Source: Chloroflexota bacterium
GTDB lineage: Bacteria; Chloroflexota; Anaerolineae; Anaerolineales; Villigracilaceae
DNA: 64,000 bases
Assembly (NCBI GenBank): GCA_023459215.1
Contig: JAEWVF010000065.1
Coordinates: forward strand, 27,487-91,486
Direction: 5' to 3'
The notes under the pieces were generated by a model. The model saw only the letters and a list, made by a program, of their open reading frames with translations, made no database searches and had not been told where the DNA came from. A program made the position numbers and the translations under genes. Of the stretch, positions 43,238 through 52,899 are shown one piece after another (position 1 is the first letter of the stretch; the number at the start of each line of letters is the position of its first letter).

Positions 43238-44395
43238 ATGACAGTGATCGGAATTGATATTTCGAAGTGGAACGGAAACTGGGATGCGCAGAAGGCCAAA
43301 GCGGCTGGCGCTCACTTCGTATTTGTGAAGGCCTCGCAAGCCTGCTTTTCTGACCCGCGTTTCACCGAAAACTGGAAGAACGCGCGCGAAGCTGGCTTGC
43401 TGCGAGGCGCTTACCACTTTTTGGACTATACCCAGCCCGCGCTTGACCAGGCGAAATATTTTGTCAGCCTCTTGAAGGATGATCCGGGCGAATTGCCTGC
43501 GGTGGTGGATTTTGAACAGCCGCGCGACGATAACAACGTCAACATCCCCAAGAGCTACCTGCGCCAGTTTGTCGAGCACCTGCAATCCAGCGGGAATAGC
43601 CCAATCATCTACACCTCGCCATCTTTTTGGAAAACCTATGGGGATTCATCGACCTATTGGTATCAATTCCCGCTGTGGATAGCCAATTACACCCTGGCTG
43701 CGGCCCCAATCGTGCCTCCGCCGTGGTTGTCCTGGGAGTTTTGGCAATTCTCCAAGAAAGGCCCCGGTCAGCTTTTCGGGAGCGAGGCCCTGGATATTGA
43801 CATCAACCGCTTTAACGGCAGCCTGGAGGAGTTGTACATCCTGGCCCGGCGCGAGTCGAAAACCAGCCTGGCGGAGCGTATCATAACCATCGAAGCTCGC
43901 CTGGCCAGTATCGAGAAGATTTTGGAGCAGCAATCAATCCCATCTTCGATTTCCATCGATGCCCCGCTGGATGCAGGCCTCTCTGAGGCGGATGATTTCT
44001 TGCAAGCAACGGTGTTGAACGATCTGGTGCCGGTTCGCGTGGGCCCTTTTTCGGCCCTGCCTTCTGTCGGTCAACTGGAACGCAACAGCCGGGTGGAGGT
44101 TCTTGAGCAGCAGGATGGCTGGTCGAAGATTCGCTCACCGCTGGGCTGGGTCGAAACCTCGGCCCTGGAAATTTCCCCTATTGATTTGCCCGCTGGGGAA
44201 GATGAAGAGGCTGGCGAGTTTATGGTTTGCCGCGCCAGGGCGCTGAATGTGCGTTCCGGCCCTGGATCGTCCTACCCGATTGTCGGTTGGCTCGAAAACG
44301 GACAGCGTGTCAAAGTCCTTGAGCGGAACACTGGCTGGGTGCAACTCGCTTCCCCAGACGGCTGGAGCATGGAGACTTATCTTAGCCCTGCATAA
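43238..44395 (+). CDS. GH25 muramidase with two SH3 domains, no signal peptide
   Basis: A 385-residue lysozyme-like protein. The GH25 domain (1-190) has GIDISKWNG, the catalytic DFE in AVVDFEQP, and DIDINRFNGS at its end. A short coiled segment (about 205-235, ITIEARLASIEKILEQQ) leads to two SH3_3-like domains (about 260-310 and 325-384, core ALNVRSGPGSSYPIVGWLENG). It should cut the glycan backbone of peptidoglycan. The N-terminus MTVIGIDISKW has no export signal, unlike wall-targeted enzymes; phage-type lysins and some secreted effectors are like this. AGGAGG precedes the ATG. Confidence 0.9.
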   Translation: MTVIGIDISKWNGNWDAQKAKAAGAHFVFVKASQACFSDPRFTENWKNAREAGLLRGAYHFLDYTQPALDQAKYFVSLLKDDPGELPAVVDFEQPRDDNNVNIPKSYLRQFVEHLQSSGNSPIIYTSPSFWKTYGDSSTYWYQFPLWIANYTLAAAPIVPPPWLSWEFWQFSKKGPGQLFGSEALDIDINRFNGSLEELYILARRESKTSLAERIITIEARLASIEKILEQQSIPSSISIDAPLDAGLSEADDFLQATVLNDLVPVRVGPFSALPSVGQLERNSRVEVLEQQDGWSKIRSPLGWVETSALEISPIDLPAGEDEEAGEFMVCRARALNVRSGPGSSYPIVGWLENGQRVKVLERNTGWVQLASPDGWSMETYLSPA

Positions 44396-44404
44396 GGAGG
44401 GGAA

Positions 44405-45667
44405 ATGGCCGAGATGGAATATATAACCGCTACCGATTTTGACCGCGCCTGGTTGAATTTTGAGCTTGACCTGCCTCTCCCGGCGAAAAAGAACGGTGAA
44501 CCCAATCCGTTTTACGTGAACCGCCCCGGCAATCCGATCTCGGATTTGACCGACGCGCTCATGGCTCCTTTCTATCGCCCGCCGAAATTTTATTTTTCTG
44601 GTCATCGCGGTTGCGGAAAGTCGACAGAACTGCTGCATATTATGGCATCCAGCCATATCCGCACCAAATACTGGCCGATCAACTTCAGCATTCGCGAAGA
44701 GGCTGACATTATCGACCTGGATTTCCTGGACATTTTGCTGGCTATCGGCGGCAGGATGTACCGCGAATATCGCCAGACCGGTGGCGACTTGCCCGAACAT
44801 TTGCTCAAGGAATTAAATGGTTGGCAAGGAAAGGTTGAGAAGGAGATTCGAACGGTTTTGGCGGGCCAGGCCAGCGGCTACGAATTGGGGGCTTCGATTG
44901 ACGCTTTCTTCGTCAATGCCGGGATGAAGATGAAATTGGAACCGGCCACCCGCATTGAACTGCGCCAGGTGATTGAGAAGGATATTACCGGGTTGATTTC
45001 GGTGATTAATAGCATCGCGGCTGCCATTTACGCGCGCGAAAAGCGTATCCCTTTAATCCTGATCGATGATCTGGACAAACCCGACCTTGAAATCGCCCGA
45101 TCCATCTTCCATGACCGGCGCGAAATCATGATGCAGCCCAACTGCGCGATAGTTTATACGGTCTCAAGCGCCTTGTTCTACAGTAAAGAATTTGACTCGA
45201 TCCGCGACCAGGCAATTTTTTTGCCCAATATCAACCTGCACCTGCCGCTGGAGCCGGAAGGCTTTGACGAAGACGGCTACCTGACCCTGAGGAACTTCAT
45301 CAAGTCACGCATGTCCCTCAGTTTGATTGAGCCGCAGGCGGTTGAGTTGGCAATCTCTTATAGCGGCGGGGTTTTTCGTGAAATGGCCCGCATCATGCGC
45401 ACTGCGCTGGGCCGCGCCAGGCGGCGTGGGGCCGGGCAGATTGAATATTCGGATGTCGAACTGGCTGCCACTGAAATCCGCAACGAGTACCGTCGCATTC
45501 TCGACAAAAACGACCTGACCTTCCTGCGCAAGGTCCATGAGCACAACCGTCTGGAGTACAACGAGCGTCTGCGACCGCTTATGCAATTGTTGGCCGTTTT
45601 GGAATATCGAAATGGCGAAAACTGGTGTGATATCCATCCCGTCTTGAGGAGGCTGATTTATGAATAG
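44405..45667 (+). CDS. P-loop ATPase of STAND/KAP-like type
   Basis: A 420-residue ATPase. Walker A is FSGHRGCGKSTELL near 66; Walker B is PLILIDDLDKP near 217. Between them lie helical segments. The C-terminal third (SYSGGVFREMARIMRTALGRARRRG) looks like an AAA+/STAND lid and winged-helix region. No separate effector domain is visible. Such ATPases act as switches, often in defence or signalling. AAGGAGG gives a strong ribosome site ten bases after the muramidase gene, and the next gene overlaps its end by eight bases. Confidence 0.8.
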   Translation: MAEMEYITATDFDRAWLNFELDLPLPAKKNGEPNPFYVNRPGNPISDLTDALMAPFYRPPKFYFSGHRGCGKSTELLHIMASSHIRTKYWPINFSIREEADIIDLDFLDILLAIGGRMYREYRQTGGDLPEHLLKELNGWQGKVEKEIRTVLAGQASGYELGASIDAFFVNAGMKMKLEPATRIELRQVIEKDITGLISVINSIAAAIYAREKRIPLILIDDLDKPDLEIARSIFHDRREIMMQPNCAIVYTVSSALFYSKEFDSIRDQAIFLPNINLHLPLEPEGFDEDGYLTLRNFIKSRMSLSLIEPQAVELAISYSGGVFREMARIMRTALGRARRRGAGQIEYSDVELAATEIRNEYRRILDKNDLTFLRKVHEHNRLEYNERLRPLMQLLAVLEYRNGENWCDIHPVLRRLIYE

Positions 45668-48083
45668 TCTGTCGGAAATTTATCCCAACGAAGCAATGAA
45701 AATGCTGGAGGATGGCGTAAGAGCATTGTTCGATGAGATGCTTTTGGCCACCCAATGGCAAAAGCCGGCCTATTTGATGGCGGTCTACCGCCGACCGGAA
45801 GAACATGTTCGGGCGATGGACGAACTGGCTGACAAACTCCTCAGGAAAGGGTATTCGGTTTGTTCCATCGATACCCGTGAAACCGGGTTTGAAACTTTCC
45901 TGCGCATGATATTTGCTGATGCCGAGCCGGAAAAGAAGGTTTATTTTGTCGAAAACCTGTGTTTTGACGGGGCGCAGCCCAAACAGGATTCCTGGCAAAC
46001 GTTTTACTTCCAGCGCGACAGCATCGATACCCGCCAGGCCAAGATGATTTTTTGGCTTTCGGAAGAGCAGATGGTAAATATCGCCATCAACGTTCCCTCC
46101 TATTGGGAAAATCGCTACCAGGTGGTTGACCTTGCTGCTCCAGCCGACCAGCAGCCGCAGGAAACCTGGGCCAACCCCTCCGATTTGTCGTTGGCTCCTG
46201 CGGATACGGAGTCCGCTGCTGTGTTGGACTTGTCGCAGGCGCTGCTCAAAGAATGCAAGGAAGACCTTCGCCTGGGGATTTTGGACTGGCGGCGCGGCGA
46301 ACTGGACAGCGCCTACCAGTATCTGCGCAACTCGGTCGACCTGGCGGACGTTCTGGGCGAGGTCAGTCTCCAGGCTGATTGTCAGAAGGCGCTTGCCCTG
46401 GTGTTGATGGATATGAAAAACCCGGTCGAGGCCATCGAAGCCTACAACAAGCTGCTTGAACTGGACCCGTATACTTCTTTGCCCTGGAACAATCTAGGGA
46501 ATCTCTACCACGAACTGGATGATTTGCAGAAAGCCGAAGAGTCTTTCTTGAGCGCCCTTGAGCATAACCCCGCCAATGTTGTCAGTTGGACGGGACTGGC
46601 CGGCGTTTATGAGAAGATGAATATGCTCCAGGAAGCCCTGGATGCATACCGACAGGCTCTGCGGATTGTGCCCGATTTTACGCTGGCCTGGCATCGAATT
46701 GGCGGCGTCCTGGAGGCAGTCGGGCAATCCGAGAACGCCATCAAGGCCTATGAAGTGGTAATTCGTCAGTCGGTCAAATACATCCCCGCCTGGGTTCGGC
46801 TGGCGAAAATTTACCAGGGGCAGGAGAAATTTGCCAAATCCGTTGATATCCTGCAACAGGCGCTGGAACATTCTCCGGCCTCCTTTGAATTGTGGCTGGA
46901 GTTGGGGGAGGTGGCTTCCCGGCACAACCCGCGCCTGGCCGCTGACGCATATCGCAAGGCCCTGGCAATCAATCCGCGGTTCGGGCCGGCTTACTGTAGT
47001 TTGGCGCAGGTGCATGAGACTCAAGGAAACCTGCTTGACGCCATTAGCTGTTACGAAATCGGGATCAACTTCCTGGATACCGCTTCCGAGCGTTCCCAGG
47101 CCTGGGATGCGTTGATGTCTGTGACTGCCCGCAAGGAAGGCCGCGCCCTTGAATTGATGGCCGAAAAAGAACTGCCCGCGGATGGACAAATGGAGTACCA
47201 GCCTGCCACCGAGATATTCGGCTTTAGCTATACAACCACCCAGTTGCCCCTGGATAAATACCAGGGCATTAATATCGGCAAAATCGTCGCCGAAGAATTG
47301 AACGCCGGTTCGGCCCGTGTTGTGAGCGCTGCCCTGCCCGGCGGAGAATCGGTCGAAATCCCCACCTATCGCGAAATGCAGGTGGAAACATTGCGCCCGC
47401 ATCGCTCTGAGTTGACCGATGAAATCGACGCGCCGGCTTGGTACGCCAATAAAAAACAGTTTGCCAGGGAACTTCATCATGCGCGCCAGATCCGCCTGCC
47501 TCGCTCCCAGTATGAGCAGATCCAGCTTTTGGCAGATGCCATGCTCGAACAGCCGCGCGCCGATTTTTGGCAGCCGCACAAGAAGAATCGCCACCGTTTT
47601 GCCAAGTCCGAGCGATTTTCGCTCTTCGAACGCCGCCAAAAGGCTGCGGCGGAGAATGGTTCGCAGGAAGCGCCAAAAGCAGACGGGCTGCAATCGTGGG
47701 GCTTTGCCGACCAGGGCTCCCGCGCCTGGATGCGTCAGGGAAAACACCTTCTCAAGCGCGGTTTTTATGACGATGCGTTGGCGGCGTTCACCAACGTAGT
47801 CCACGAAGAACCCGAACTGGGGATTGCCTATATCAACATGGGAATTGCCTATTTCTTGAGCAGCCGCTATGACCAGGCGCTGGTGCAATTCTATAAAGGC
47901 CTCGAGCTGACCGATAACACTGACGAGAAGGCCCTGGCCTGGAATTATATTGGCGATACCTATCGGCGCTTGCACGACAGCGACAATGCGATGAAGGCCT
48001 ACCAGAAAATCACCGAAGCCAAAAAATCCGAGAATGTGCTCCGGCAGCGCGCGCGCCGTGTGCTCGTCTTTGGGAATTGCTAG
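45660..48083 (+). CDS. TPR-repeat protein with N-terminal FWL domain
   Basis: An 807-residue protein. The N-terminal domain (about 1-160) has PAYLMAVYRRPEEHVRAM and KMIFWLSEEQMVNIAINVPSYWENR and resembles the small protein at 39439. Tandem tetratricopeptide repeats span about 195-480 (e.g. AIEAYNKLLELDPYTSLPWN, AYRQALRIVPDFTLAWHRIG). A low-homology middle region (500-680) is followed by two or three more TPRs (690-795). TPRs mediate protein contacts, so this is probably the scaffold of the operon. The start overlaps the ATPase gene, implying coupled translation and joint function. Confidence 0.82.
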   Translation: MNSLSEIYPNEAMKMLEDGVRALFDEMLLATQWQKPAYLMAVYRRPEEHVRAMDELADKLLRKGYSVCSIDTRETGFETFLRMIFADAEPEKKVYFVENLCFDGAQPKQDSWQTFYFQRDSIDTRQAKMIFWLSEEQMVNIAINVPSYWENRYQVVDLAAPADQQPQETWANPSDLSLAPADTESAAVLDLSQALLKECKEDLRLGILDWRRGELDSAYQYLRNSVDLADVLGEVSLQADCQKALALVLMDMKNPVEAIEAYNKLLELDPYTSLPWNNLGNLYHELDDLQKAEESFLSALEHNPANVVSWTGLAGVYEKMNMLQEALDAYRQALRIVPDFTLAWHRIGGVLEAVGQSENAIKAYEVVIRQSVKYIPAWVRLAKIYQGQEKFAKSVDILQQALEHSPASFELWLELGEVASRHNPRLAADAYRKALAINPRFGPAYCSLAQVHETQGNLLDAISCYEIGINFLDTASERSQAWDALMSVTARKEGRALELMAEKELPADGQMEYQPATEIFGFSYTTTQLPLDKYQGINIGKIVAEELNAGSARVVSAALPGGESVEIPTYREMQVETLRPHRSELTDEIDAPAWYANKKQFARELHHARQIRLPRSQYEQIQLLADAMLEQPRADFWQPHKKNRHRFAKSERFSLFERRQKAAAENGSQEAPKADGLQSWGFADQGSRAWMRQGKHLLKRGFYDDALAAFTNVVHEEPELGIAYINMGIAYFLSSRYDQALVQFYKGLELTDNTDEKALAWNYIGDTYRRLHDSDNAMKAYQKITEAKKSENVLRQRARRVLVFGNC

Positions 48084-48104
48084 TCCATAAAAGGCAGGTA
48101 AACG

Positions 48105-49439
48105 ATGTTTATTCCTCCGATACTCACTATTTTCATCAGTCTGCTTCTGGTTTGGATCGCAATGAGCCTGGTGGTGATGTTTTGTCACGAATGGCTTGCC
48201 TCACGCTTGAACTGGCGGGCCAAAATGCTCGAAGCGACGGTCAGGAATATGCTGTCTGATTCGGCGCTGGCCGACCAGCTTTACAACCATCCGCTCATTC
48301 GCAGCCTGTACAGCGGAGAAAATGCGGCCTCCAAGCCCTCTTATATCCCGGCCAGCCAGTTTGCCCAGGCGCTGCTGGATATCGTGGTTGGGGCGCCGTC
48401 CGAAGCGTCTTTGATCCAGCATTACCTTTACAAATTGCGCTGGGAACTGCTCCGCCTCGACAAAAAGTGGCGCGCGGAAGCGCAGAAGCGCATTAATATC
48501 ATCCTGGCGTTGACTCGCAGGGTTTTGGTCTCACAGTTGGATGAAAATGCGCAATCCGCAGCGCTGGATGAGATTCGCGCCGCCCTGACCTCGCTGGGTG
48601 AAGATTATCCGGATTTGAAGATTTCCATCGAGAGCATGTTGACGACGGTCTCGATCCAGCAGAATCAGATTCGCGAGACGATTAAATCCACCGCCTCGGC
48701 GGGCGCTGAAGGCGAACCGTTAACGGTCAACCGTTACAAAGCCGGCTTGATGGCTTTGAGCGTGACCCATCCGCGTTTGAAGCAAATCCTTGGCGCATTG
48801 TTGAGCGAATTAAGCAGCGCCGGCGCGGAAACGGAAGCTTCGCAGTTCCGCGCGCGTCAGAATGTCGAGGACTGGTTCAATAACAGCATGGATCGCCTTT
48901 CGGGCTGGTACCGCCGCCGTTCCCAGGCGCTTGCCTATAGTCTCGCTATCGCCCTGGCGTTCCTCCTGAACGTCGATTCCTTTCACCTTGCCACCATTCT
49001 CTGGCAGGACGCCTATACGCGCGGAGTGCTGGTCGAAAAGGCTGAGCAGCTTGTGCAAACAAACCCGGATGGTTACGGTAGTCAAATGGAGTCAGGTGAA
49101 CTGGAAGCGGTCATCATGGATATGTTTTCGCAGCCCTGGTACTCCTACCTGCCGATTGGCTGGATAGGATTCCCGGAAGATGTCTCTGGGCCGGGGCAGG
49201 TTTGCGGCAACCAGGAGGTAAGCCAGGTCTGGGTGCAGGTTTGGGGCCAATGCTACCCGTTGGTCAATTTACCGGCATCCAATACCCTGGCGAGTTGGGC
49301 GCTGAAAATATTTGGCACGCTGATTACAGGGATTGCCGCAGCCCAGGGCGCTCCGTTTTGGTTCGATATTCTCAAAAAGATGATCAATGTTCGCATGTCG
49401 GGCGCAAACCCTGGCGAATTAAAACGAGCTGTTGGTTAG
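48105..49439 (+). CDS. Membrane protein of unknown function
   Basis: A 444-residue protein. One helix lies at the N-terminus (ILTIFISLLLVWIAMSLVVMF). A long cytoplasmic helical region (about 40-260) ends in RQNVEDWFNNSMDRLSGWYRRRSQ. Two further membrane segments follow (AYSLAIALAFLLNVDSFHLA and KIFGTLITGIAAAQGAPFWFDIL), with a Cys-containing outer loop between them (GQVCGNQEV, WGQCYPL). The WF(N/D)..MDR..GWYRR word and the GAPFWFDIL end recur in uncharacterised bacterial membrane proteins, as far as can be recalled. It follows the TPR gene after 21 bases. Confidence 0.72.
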   Translation: MFIPPILTIFISLLLVWIAMSLVVMFCHEWLASRLNWRAKMLEATVRNMLSDSALADQLYNHPLIRSLYSGENAASKPSYIPASQFAQALLDIVVGAPSEASLIQHYLYKLRWELLRLDKKWRAEAQKRINIILALTRRVLVSQLDENAQSAALDEIRAALTSLGEDYPDLKISIESMLTTVSIQQNQIRETIKSTASAGAEGEPLTVNRYKAGLMALSVTHPRLKQILGALLSELSSAGAETEASQFRARQNVEDWFNNSMDRLSGWYRRRSQALAYSLAIALAFLLNVDSFHLATILWQDAYTRGVLVEKAEQLVQTNPDGYGSQMESGELEAVIMDMFSQPWYSYLPIGWIGFPEDVSGPGQVCGNQEVSQVWVQVWGQCYPLVNLPASNTLASWALKIFGTLITGIAAAQGAPFWFDILKKMINVRMSGANPGELKRAVG

Positions 49440-49482
49440 ATTCATCCAGCAGATTGCATATAAAAATACAGGAGGTATGAAA

Positions 49483-50172
49483 ATGTCATCTATTCCCCAG
49501 CATGTTACCGACTTGGTCGATTCTGTGATCAAGGCCTATCCGACCGGTTTGCCGGAGGGCGTTCATTTGAACATTAACTTGAGCGTTCAGGTTGTGCCAA
49601 CCACTGCCGAGCCGCTTGAAATGGTTGAAGTCGATGTTACGGAAGACGAATCGTTGCCTGAGCCGCAGGCTCCCACCGCTACCCCTTCTTATAAGGGGCA
49701 ATTCCTGGGCCTTTTCAGGGTAGTGGCGCGCAACCCGTCCGGCCGCATCAAAATTCGCTCCGATTTTGACATGGCTGCGCCTGAGGCGAGCGTCAAGCTG
49801 ACCAACCAGCAGTATGCTTATCTGAAGGCGCTGAATCCCGGCAAGTTCAGCTATTTGGAGAAGAATGGCTACCTTTTTGTCACCGATAATGGGACGCACA
49901 ATATCTTCTATCGCCAATATGGGTTCGACAAACAGTTGCTTGTGATTTCCGAGATTCGCCGGGTTGGCGATGCCACCATGGGGCGTGTGGTGGGGATTGG
50001 CAACGATCCTTACGTATCGGACCCCAAGCCGCTGGACGCTTCGGTTACCAACTATAAAAGCACACCCTGGCTGGTACACCTGATCGATGGCGTTGAGATT
50101 TACGCTCCCATTTTGACGGCAGATGCAACGCCGGGCTGGGTCAATATGCACGAAGTTGAAAAAGTGAGATAG
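49483..50172 (+). CDS. Uncharacterised protein, last gene of the muramidase operon
   Basis: A 229-residue soluble protein with no recognised domain. It begins MSSIPQHVTDLVDSVI, has a Pro/Glu-rich stretch (about 50-75), then beta-rich sequence with YKGQFLGLFRVVARNPSGRI, YLKALNPGKFSYLEKNGYLF and WLVHLIDGVEIYAP. The start at 49483 is preferred because AGGAGGT lies six bases upstream; two upstream in-frame codons are too close to that site. It follows the membrane protein and ends at a strong terminator, so it completes the operon. Confidence 0.72.
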   Translation: MSSIPQHVTDLVDSVIKAYPTGLPEGVHLNINLSVQVVPTTAEPLEMVEVDVTEDESLPEPQAPTATPSYKGQFLGLFRVVARNPSGRIKIRSDFDMAAPEASVKLTNQQYAYLKALNPGKFSYLEKNGYLFVTDNGTHNIFYRQYGFDKQLLVISEIRRVGDATMGRVVGIGNDPYVSDPKPLDASVTNYKSTPWLVHLIDGVEIYAPILTADATPGWVNMHEVEKVR

Positions 50173-50186
50173 TGGTTTAACGTAAC

Positions 50187-50219
50187 AAAAAAATCCCGGC
50201 CCGCACCGGGATTTTTTTT
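50187..50219. terminator. Bidirectional terminator between the operon and gyrA
   Basis: AAAATCCCGG pairs with CCGGGATTTT around CCCGCA, with A-run and T-run on either side. It serves both converging units. Confidence 0.92.
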
Positions 50220-50251
50220 GTATTTGTTGTCAGGCGTTGAGCGGCGGAGAC

Positions 50252-52744
50252 TCACTCCTCCTGTTTTTCGCCGTTATCGTTGATTTCCGCGCCAGCTTTT
50301 TGCAGGTCGGCTGCTGCAATGCGCGCCAGCGCCGCAACCGAATCGTTACTTTGCAAACGAATCATATGCACGCCGCGAGTTGCCCGTCCGGCAGTTTTGA
50401 TCTGTTTTACTTTCAGGCGCAGGATGATGCCATTGGCGGAAATGACGGTGACATCATCTTTGGCCTGGACAACCCTTGCGGTGACGATGTTGCCGGTAAT
50501 ATCGAGCGCTTTTTGATCGATGGTAGCAATCCCGCTGGTGGCGCGGCCCTTGGCGGAATACTGGCTGAGGGGCGTTTGCTTGCCGTACCCGGCCTTGGTG
50601 ATAATCAGCAGGGAGCCTTCCGGTTCGACAACTTCCATGCTGGTGACTTTATCGCCAGCCCGCAGGCGGATGCCTTGCACGCCGGCGGCGGCGCGGCCCA
50701 TCGAGCGGACTTCTTTTTCGGCAAAGCGCAGCGCCTGGCCTTTGGCTGTGACAATCAGGATTTCATCTTTGCCGCTCGTCAGCCGCGCCCAGCCCAATTC
50801 GTCGCCGTTTTCGAGGCCCATGGCGATCAGGCCTGACGGGCGCACGGCTGCGAACTCTTCCATGTTGACGCGTTTAATCTTTCCCTTGGCGGTCATCAAG
50901 GTGCAATAGCTATGCCCGCTAAAGTCCGCGACGGCAATGGCGGCGGTAACGCGCTCGCCAGGTTCGAGGGCGAGAACATTGTAAATGGAAATTCCTTTGC
51001 CCGTCCGGTCTGCGTCCGGGATCTGATACACCTTTTCGCTGTAAACCTTGCCTTTATCTGAGAAAAAGAGCACCGTTTGCAGGGTTCGTCCTGGCAGCAT
51101 AAACAGAACTTCATCTTCTTCTTTGGTGGTGTGGCCGGTTACGCCGCGTCCGCCAATGCCTTGGGATTTGTACACCGCCGAGGTGGTGCGCTTGATATAG
51201 CCGCGCTGGGTCAGGGTGATCAAAACCGCCTCGTCCTGAACCAGGTCTTCTTCGTGTAGATGCTCTTTGGCGTCAGCGGCGATTTTTGTCCGGCGCTCGT
51301 CGCCGTACTTTTCGGCGAGCTCTTGGGTATCTGCCTTGACCAGCGCCAGGATTTTGGCCGGGTTGGCCAGTAAATCCTCGAGGTAGGCGATCTGTTCTTT
51401 GATCTGCTTGGCTTCTTCTTCGATTTTCAGGCGTTCCAGGGCGGCCAGGCGGCGCAATTGCAAATCCAGAATCGCCTGAGCCTGGATTTCGCTTAGATCG
51501 AAGCGTGTCATGAGTCTTTCGCGAGCGGTCTCGGCGTCGGGTGCTTCGCGGATGGTCTGGATGACAGCGTCGATATTGGCCAGCGCAATCAGGTAGCCGT
51601 CCAGGATGTGGGCCCGGGCGCGGGCCTTATCCAACTCATACTGGCTGCGGCGGGTGATTACTTCAGCGCGATGTTCGATGAAGATGTGCAGGGCGCGCTT
51701 CAGGGTCAACATGCGTGGTTCGCCGTTGACCAGGGCCAGCATCTGCACGCCGAAGGTGGATTGCAGGGCAGTATATTTGTAGAGTTGGTTGAGAACCTTT
51801 TTGGGTTGTGCCCCGCGCTTAAGCTCGATAACGATGCTCATCCCGCGCTGATCGCTCTCGTCGCGCAGGTCGGAAATCTGATCGAGTTTATCTTCGCGAA
51901 CAAGTTCAGCGATGCGCTCAATCAGGCTGGATTTGTTTACCTGGTACGGAATTTCGGTGATGATGATGTGGTGACGGCCAGCTTTGGTTTCCTCGATGTG
52001 GGCCACCCCGCGCAGGACGATCCGCCCTTTGCCGGTGGTGTAGGCGTAGTTGATTCCTTCCTTGCCGACGATCATGCCGCCGGTGGGGAAATCCGGGCCG
52101 GGGACATGCGCCATCAGTTGCTCGGCGGTAATATCCTCGATGTTGTCATAATTCTCGATCATGAAATTGATGGCGCTGGCAACTTCCCGCAAATTATGGG
52201 GCGGGATATTGGTTGCCATGCCCACTGCGATGCCGGTTGAGCCGTTCAGGAGCATGTTGGGCAGGCGGGCGGGCAGAACCAGCGGCTCTTCGAGTGAATC
52301 GTCAAAGTTGGGCCCAAAATTGACGGTATTTTTCTCGATATCGGCCAGCATCTCATCGGCCATCTTGTTCATGCGCGCTTCGGTGTAACGCATGGCAGCC
52401 GGCGCATCGCCGTCAACCGAACCGAAATTTCCCTGGCCGTCGACCAGCATGTAGCGCAGCGAAAAATCCTGGGCCATGCGCGCCATCGATTCGTAAACCG
52501 CCGCATCGCCATGAGGATGATATTTACCGAGCACTTCGCCGACGATACGCGCCGATTTCTTATAAGCGCTGTTGGAACGAATGCCCATATCGTGCATCGC
52601 ATATAAAATGCGGCGGTGGACGGGTTTCAAACCATCGCGGGCATCGGGCAGGGCGCGGGCTACGATTACGCTCATGGCGTAATCGATAAAGGCATCGCGC
52701 ATTTGGGCATCAATGTCTACCTGTTGAATCTGGCCAATTTCCAT
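50252..52744 (-). CDS. gyrA: DNA gyrase subunit A
   Basis: Breaks and rejoins DNA during negative supercoiling. The 830-residue protein has RALPDARDGLKPVHRRILYAM, the catalytic Tyr in AAMRYTEARM and the C-terminal beta-pinwheel with SQGIGGRGVTG as a GyrA-box-like motif. Length is normal. In the quinolone-resistance region the sequence is HPHGDAAVYESMARMAQ: the position equal to Ser83 of E. coli is Ala and Asp87 is Glu. An extended -10 box lies about 100 bases upstream. The gene is divergent from tRNA-Pro. Confidence 0.96.
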   Translation of the reverse strand: MEIGQIQQVDIDAQMRDAFIDYAMSVIVARALPDARDGLKPVHRRILYAMHDMGIRSNSAYKKSARIVGEVLGKYHPHGDAAVYESMARMAQDFSLRYMLVDGQGNFGSVDGDAPAAMRYTEARMNKMADEMLADIEKNTVNFGPNFDDSLEEPLVLPARLPNMLLNGSTGIAVGMATNIPPHNLREVASAINFMIENYDNIEDITAEQLMAHVPGPDFPTGGMIVGKEGINYAYTTGKGRIVLRGVAHIEETKAGRHHIIITEIPYQVNKSSLIERIAELVREDKLDQISDLRDESDQRGMSIVIELKRGAQPKKVLNQLYKYTALQSTFGVQMLALVNGEPRMLTLKRALHIFIEHRAEVITRRSQYELDKARARAHILDGYLIALANIDAVIQTIREAPDAETARERLMTRFDLSEIQAQAILDLQLRRLAALERLKIEEEAKQIKEQIAYLEDLLANPAKILALVKADTQELAEKYGDERRTKIAADAKEHLHEEDLVQDEAVLITLTQRGYIKRTTSAVYKSQGIGGRGVTGHTTKEEDEVLFMLPGRTLQTVLFFSDKGKVYSEKVYQIPDADRTGKGISIYNVLALEPGERVTAAIAVADFSGHSYCTLMTAKGKIKRVNMEEFAAVRPSGLIAMGLENGDELGWARLTSGKDEILIVTAKGQALRFAEKEVRSMGRAAAGVQGIRLRAGDKVTSMEVVEPEGSLLIITKAGYGKQTPLSQYSAKGRATSGIATIDQKALDITGNIVTARVVQAKDDVTVISANGIILRLKVKQIKTAGRATRGVHMIRLQSNDSVAALARIAAADLQKAGAEINDNGEKQEE

Positions 52745-52760
52745 AACATCCTTCTTTCAA

Positions 52761-52816
52761 GCCACAGAGACACGGAAAGCACCGGAAAATTCCTGCGCAA
52801 CCTGTGTCTCTGTGGC
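52761..52816. repeat. Inverted repeat GCCACAGAGACAC in the gyrA leader
   Basis: GCCACAGAGACAC (52761-52773) and GTGTCTCTGTGGC (52804-52816) form a perfect 13-bp stem in the predicted 5' leader of gyrA. It belongs with the similar pair at 18854. Confidence 0.75.
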
Positions 52817-52841
52817 GAAGATTCATAATCGCAACTTGCCA

Positions 52842-52850
52842 ATTATACCA
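52842..52850 (-). promoter_or_regulatory. Extended -10 promoter of gyrA
   Basis: On the minus strand TGGTATAAT is a perfect extended -10 element (TATAAT at 52842-52847). The start codon is about 95 bases downstream. Confidence 0.65.
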
Positions 52851-52859
52851 AAAAAACGC

Positions 52860-52888
52860 TTGCCAAAAGTGGGGGGGCTGTGTATAAT
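52860..52888 (+). promoter_or_regulatory. Promoter of tRNA-Pro
   Basis: TTGCCA (52860-52865), a 17-base spacer and a perfect TATAAT (52883-52888) end 12 bases before the tRNA, an ideal arrangement. Confidence 0.85.
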
Positions 52889-52899
52889 CTAACGGCTTT

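Noticed and set aside
46494..48188. Long minus-strand frame opposite the TPR gene
   Set aside because: Shadow of GC-rich coding sequence; the plus-strand TPR repeats explain the region.
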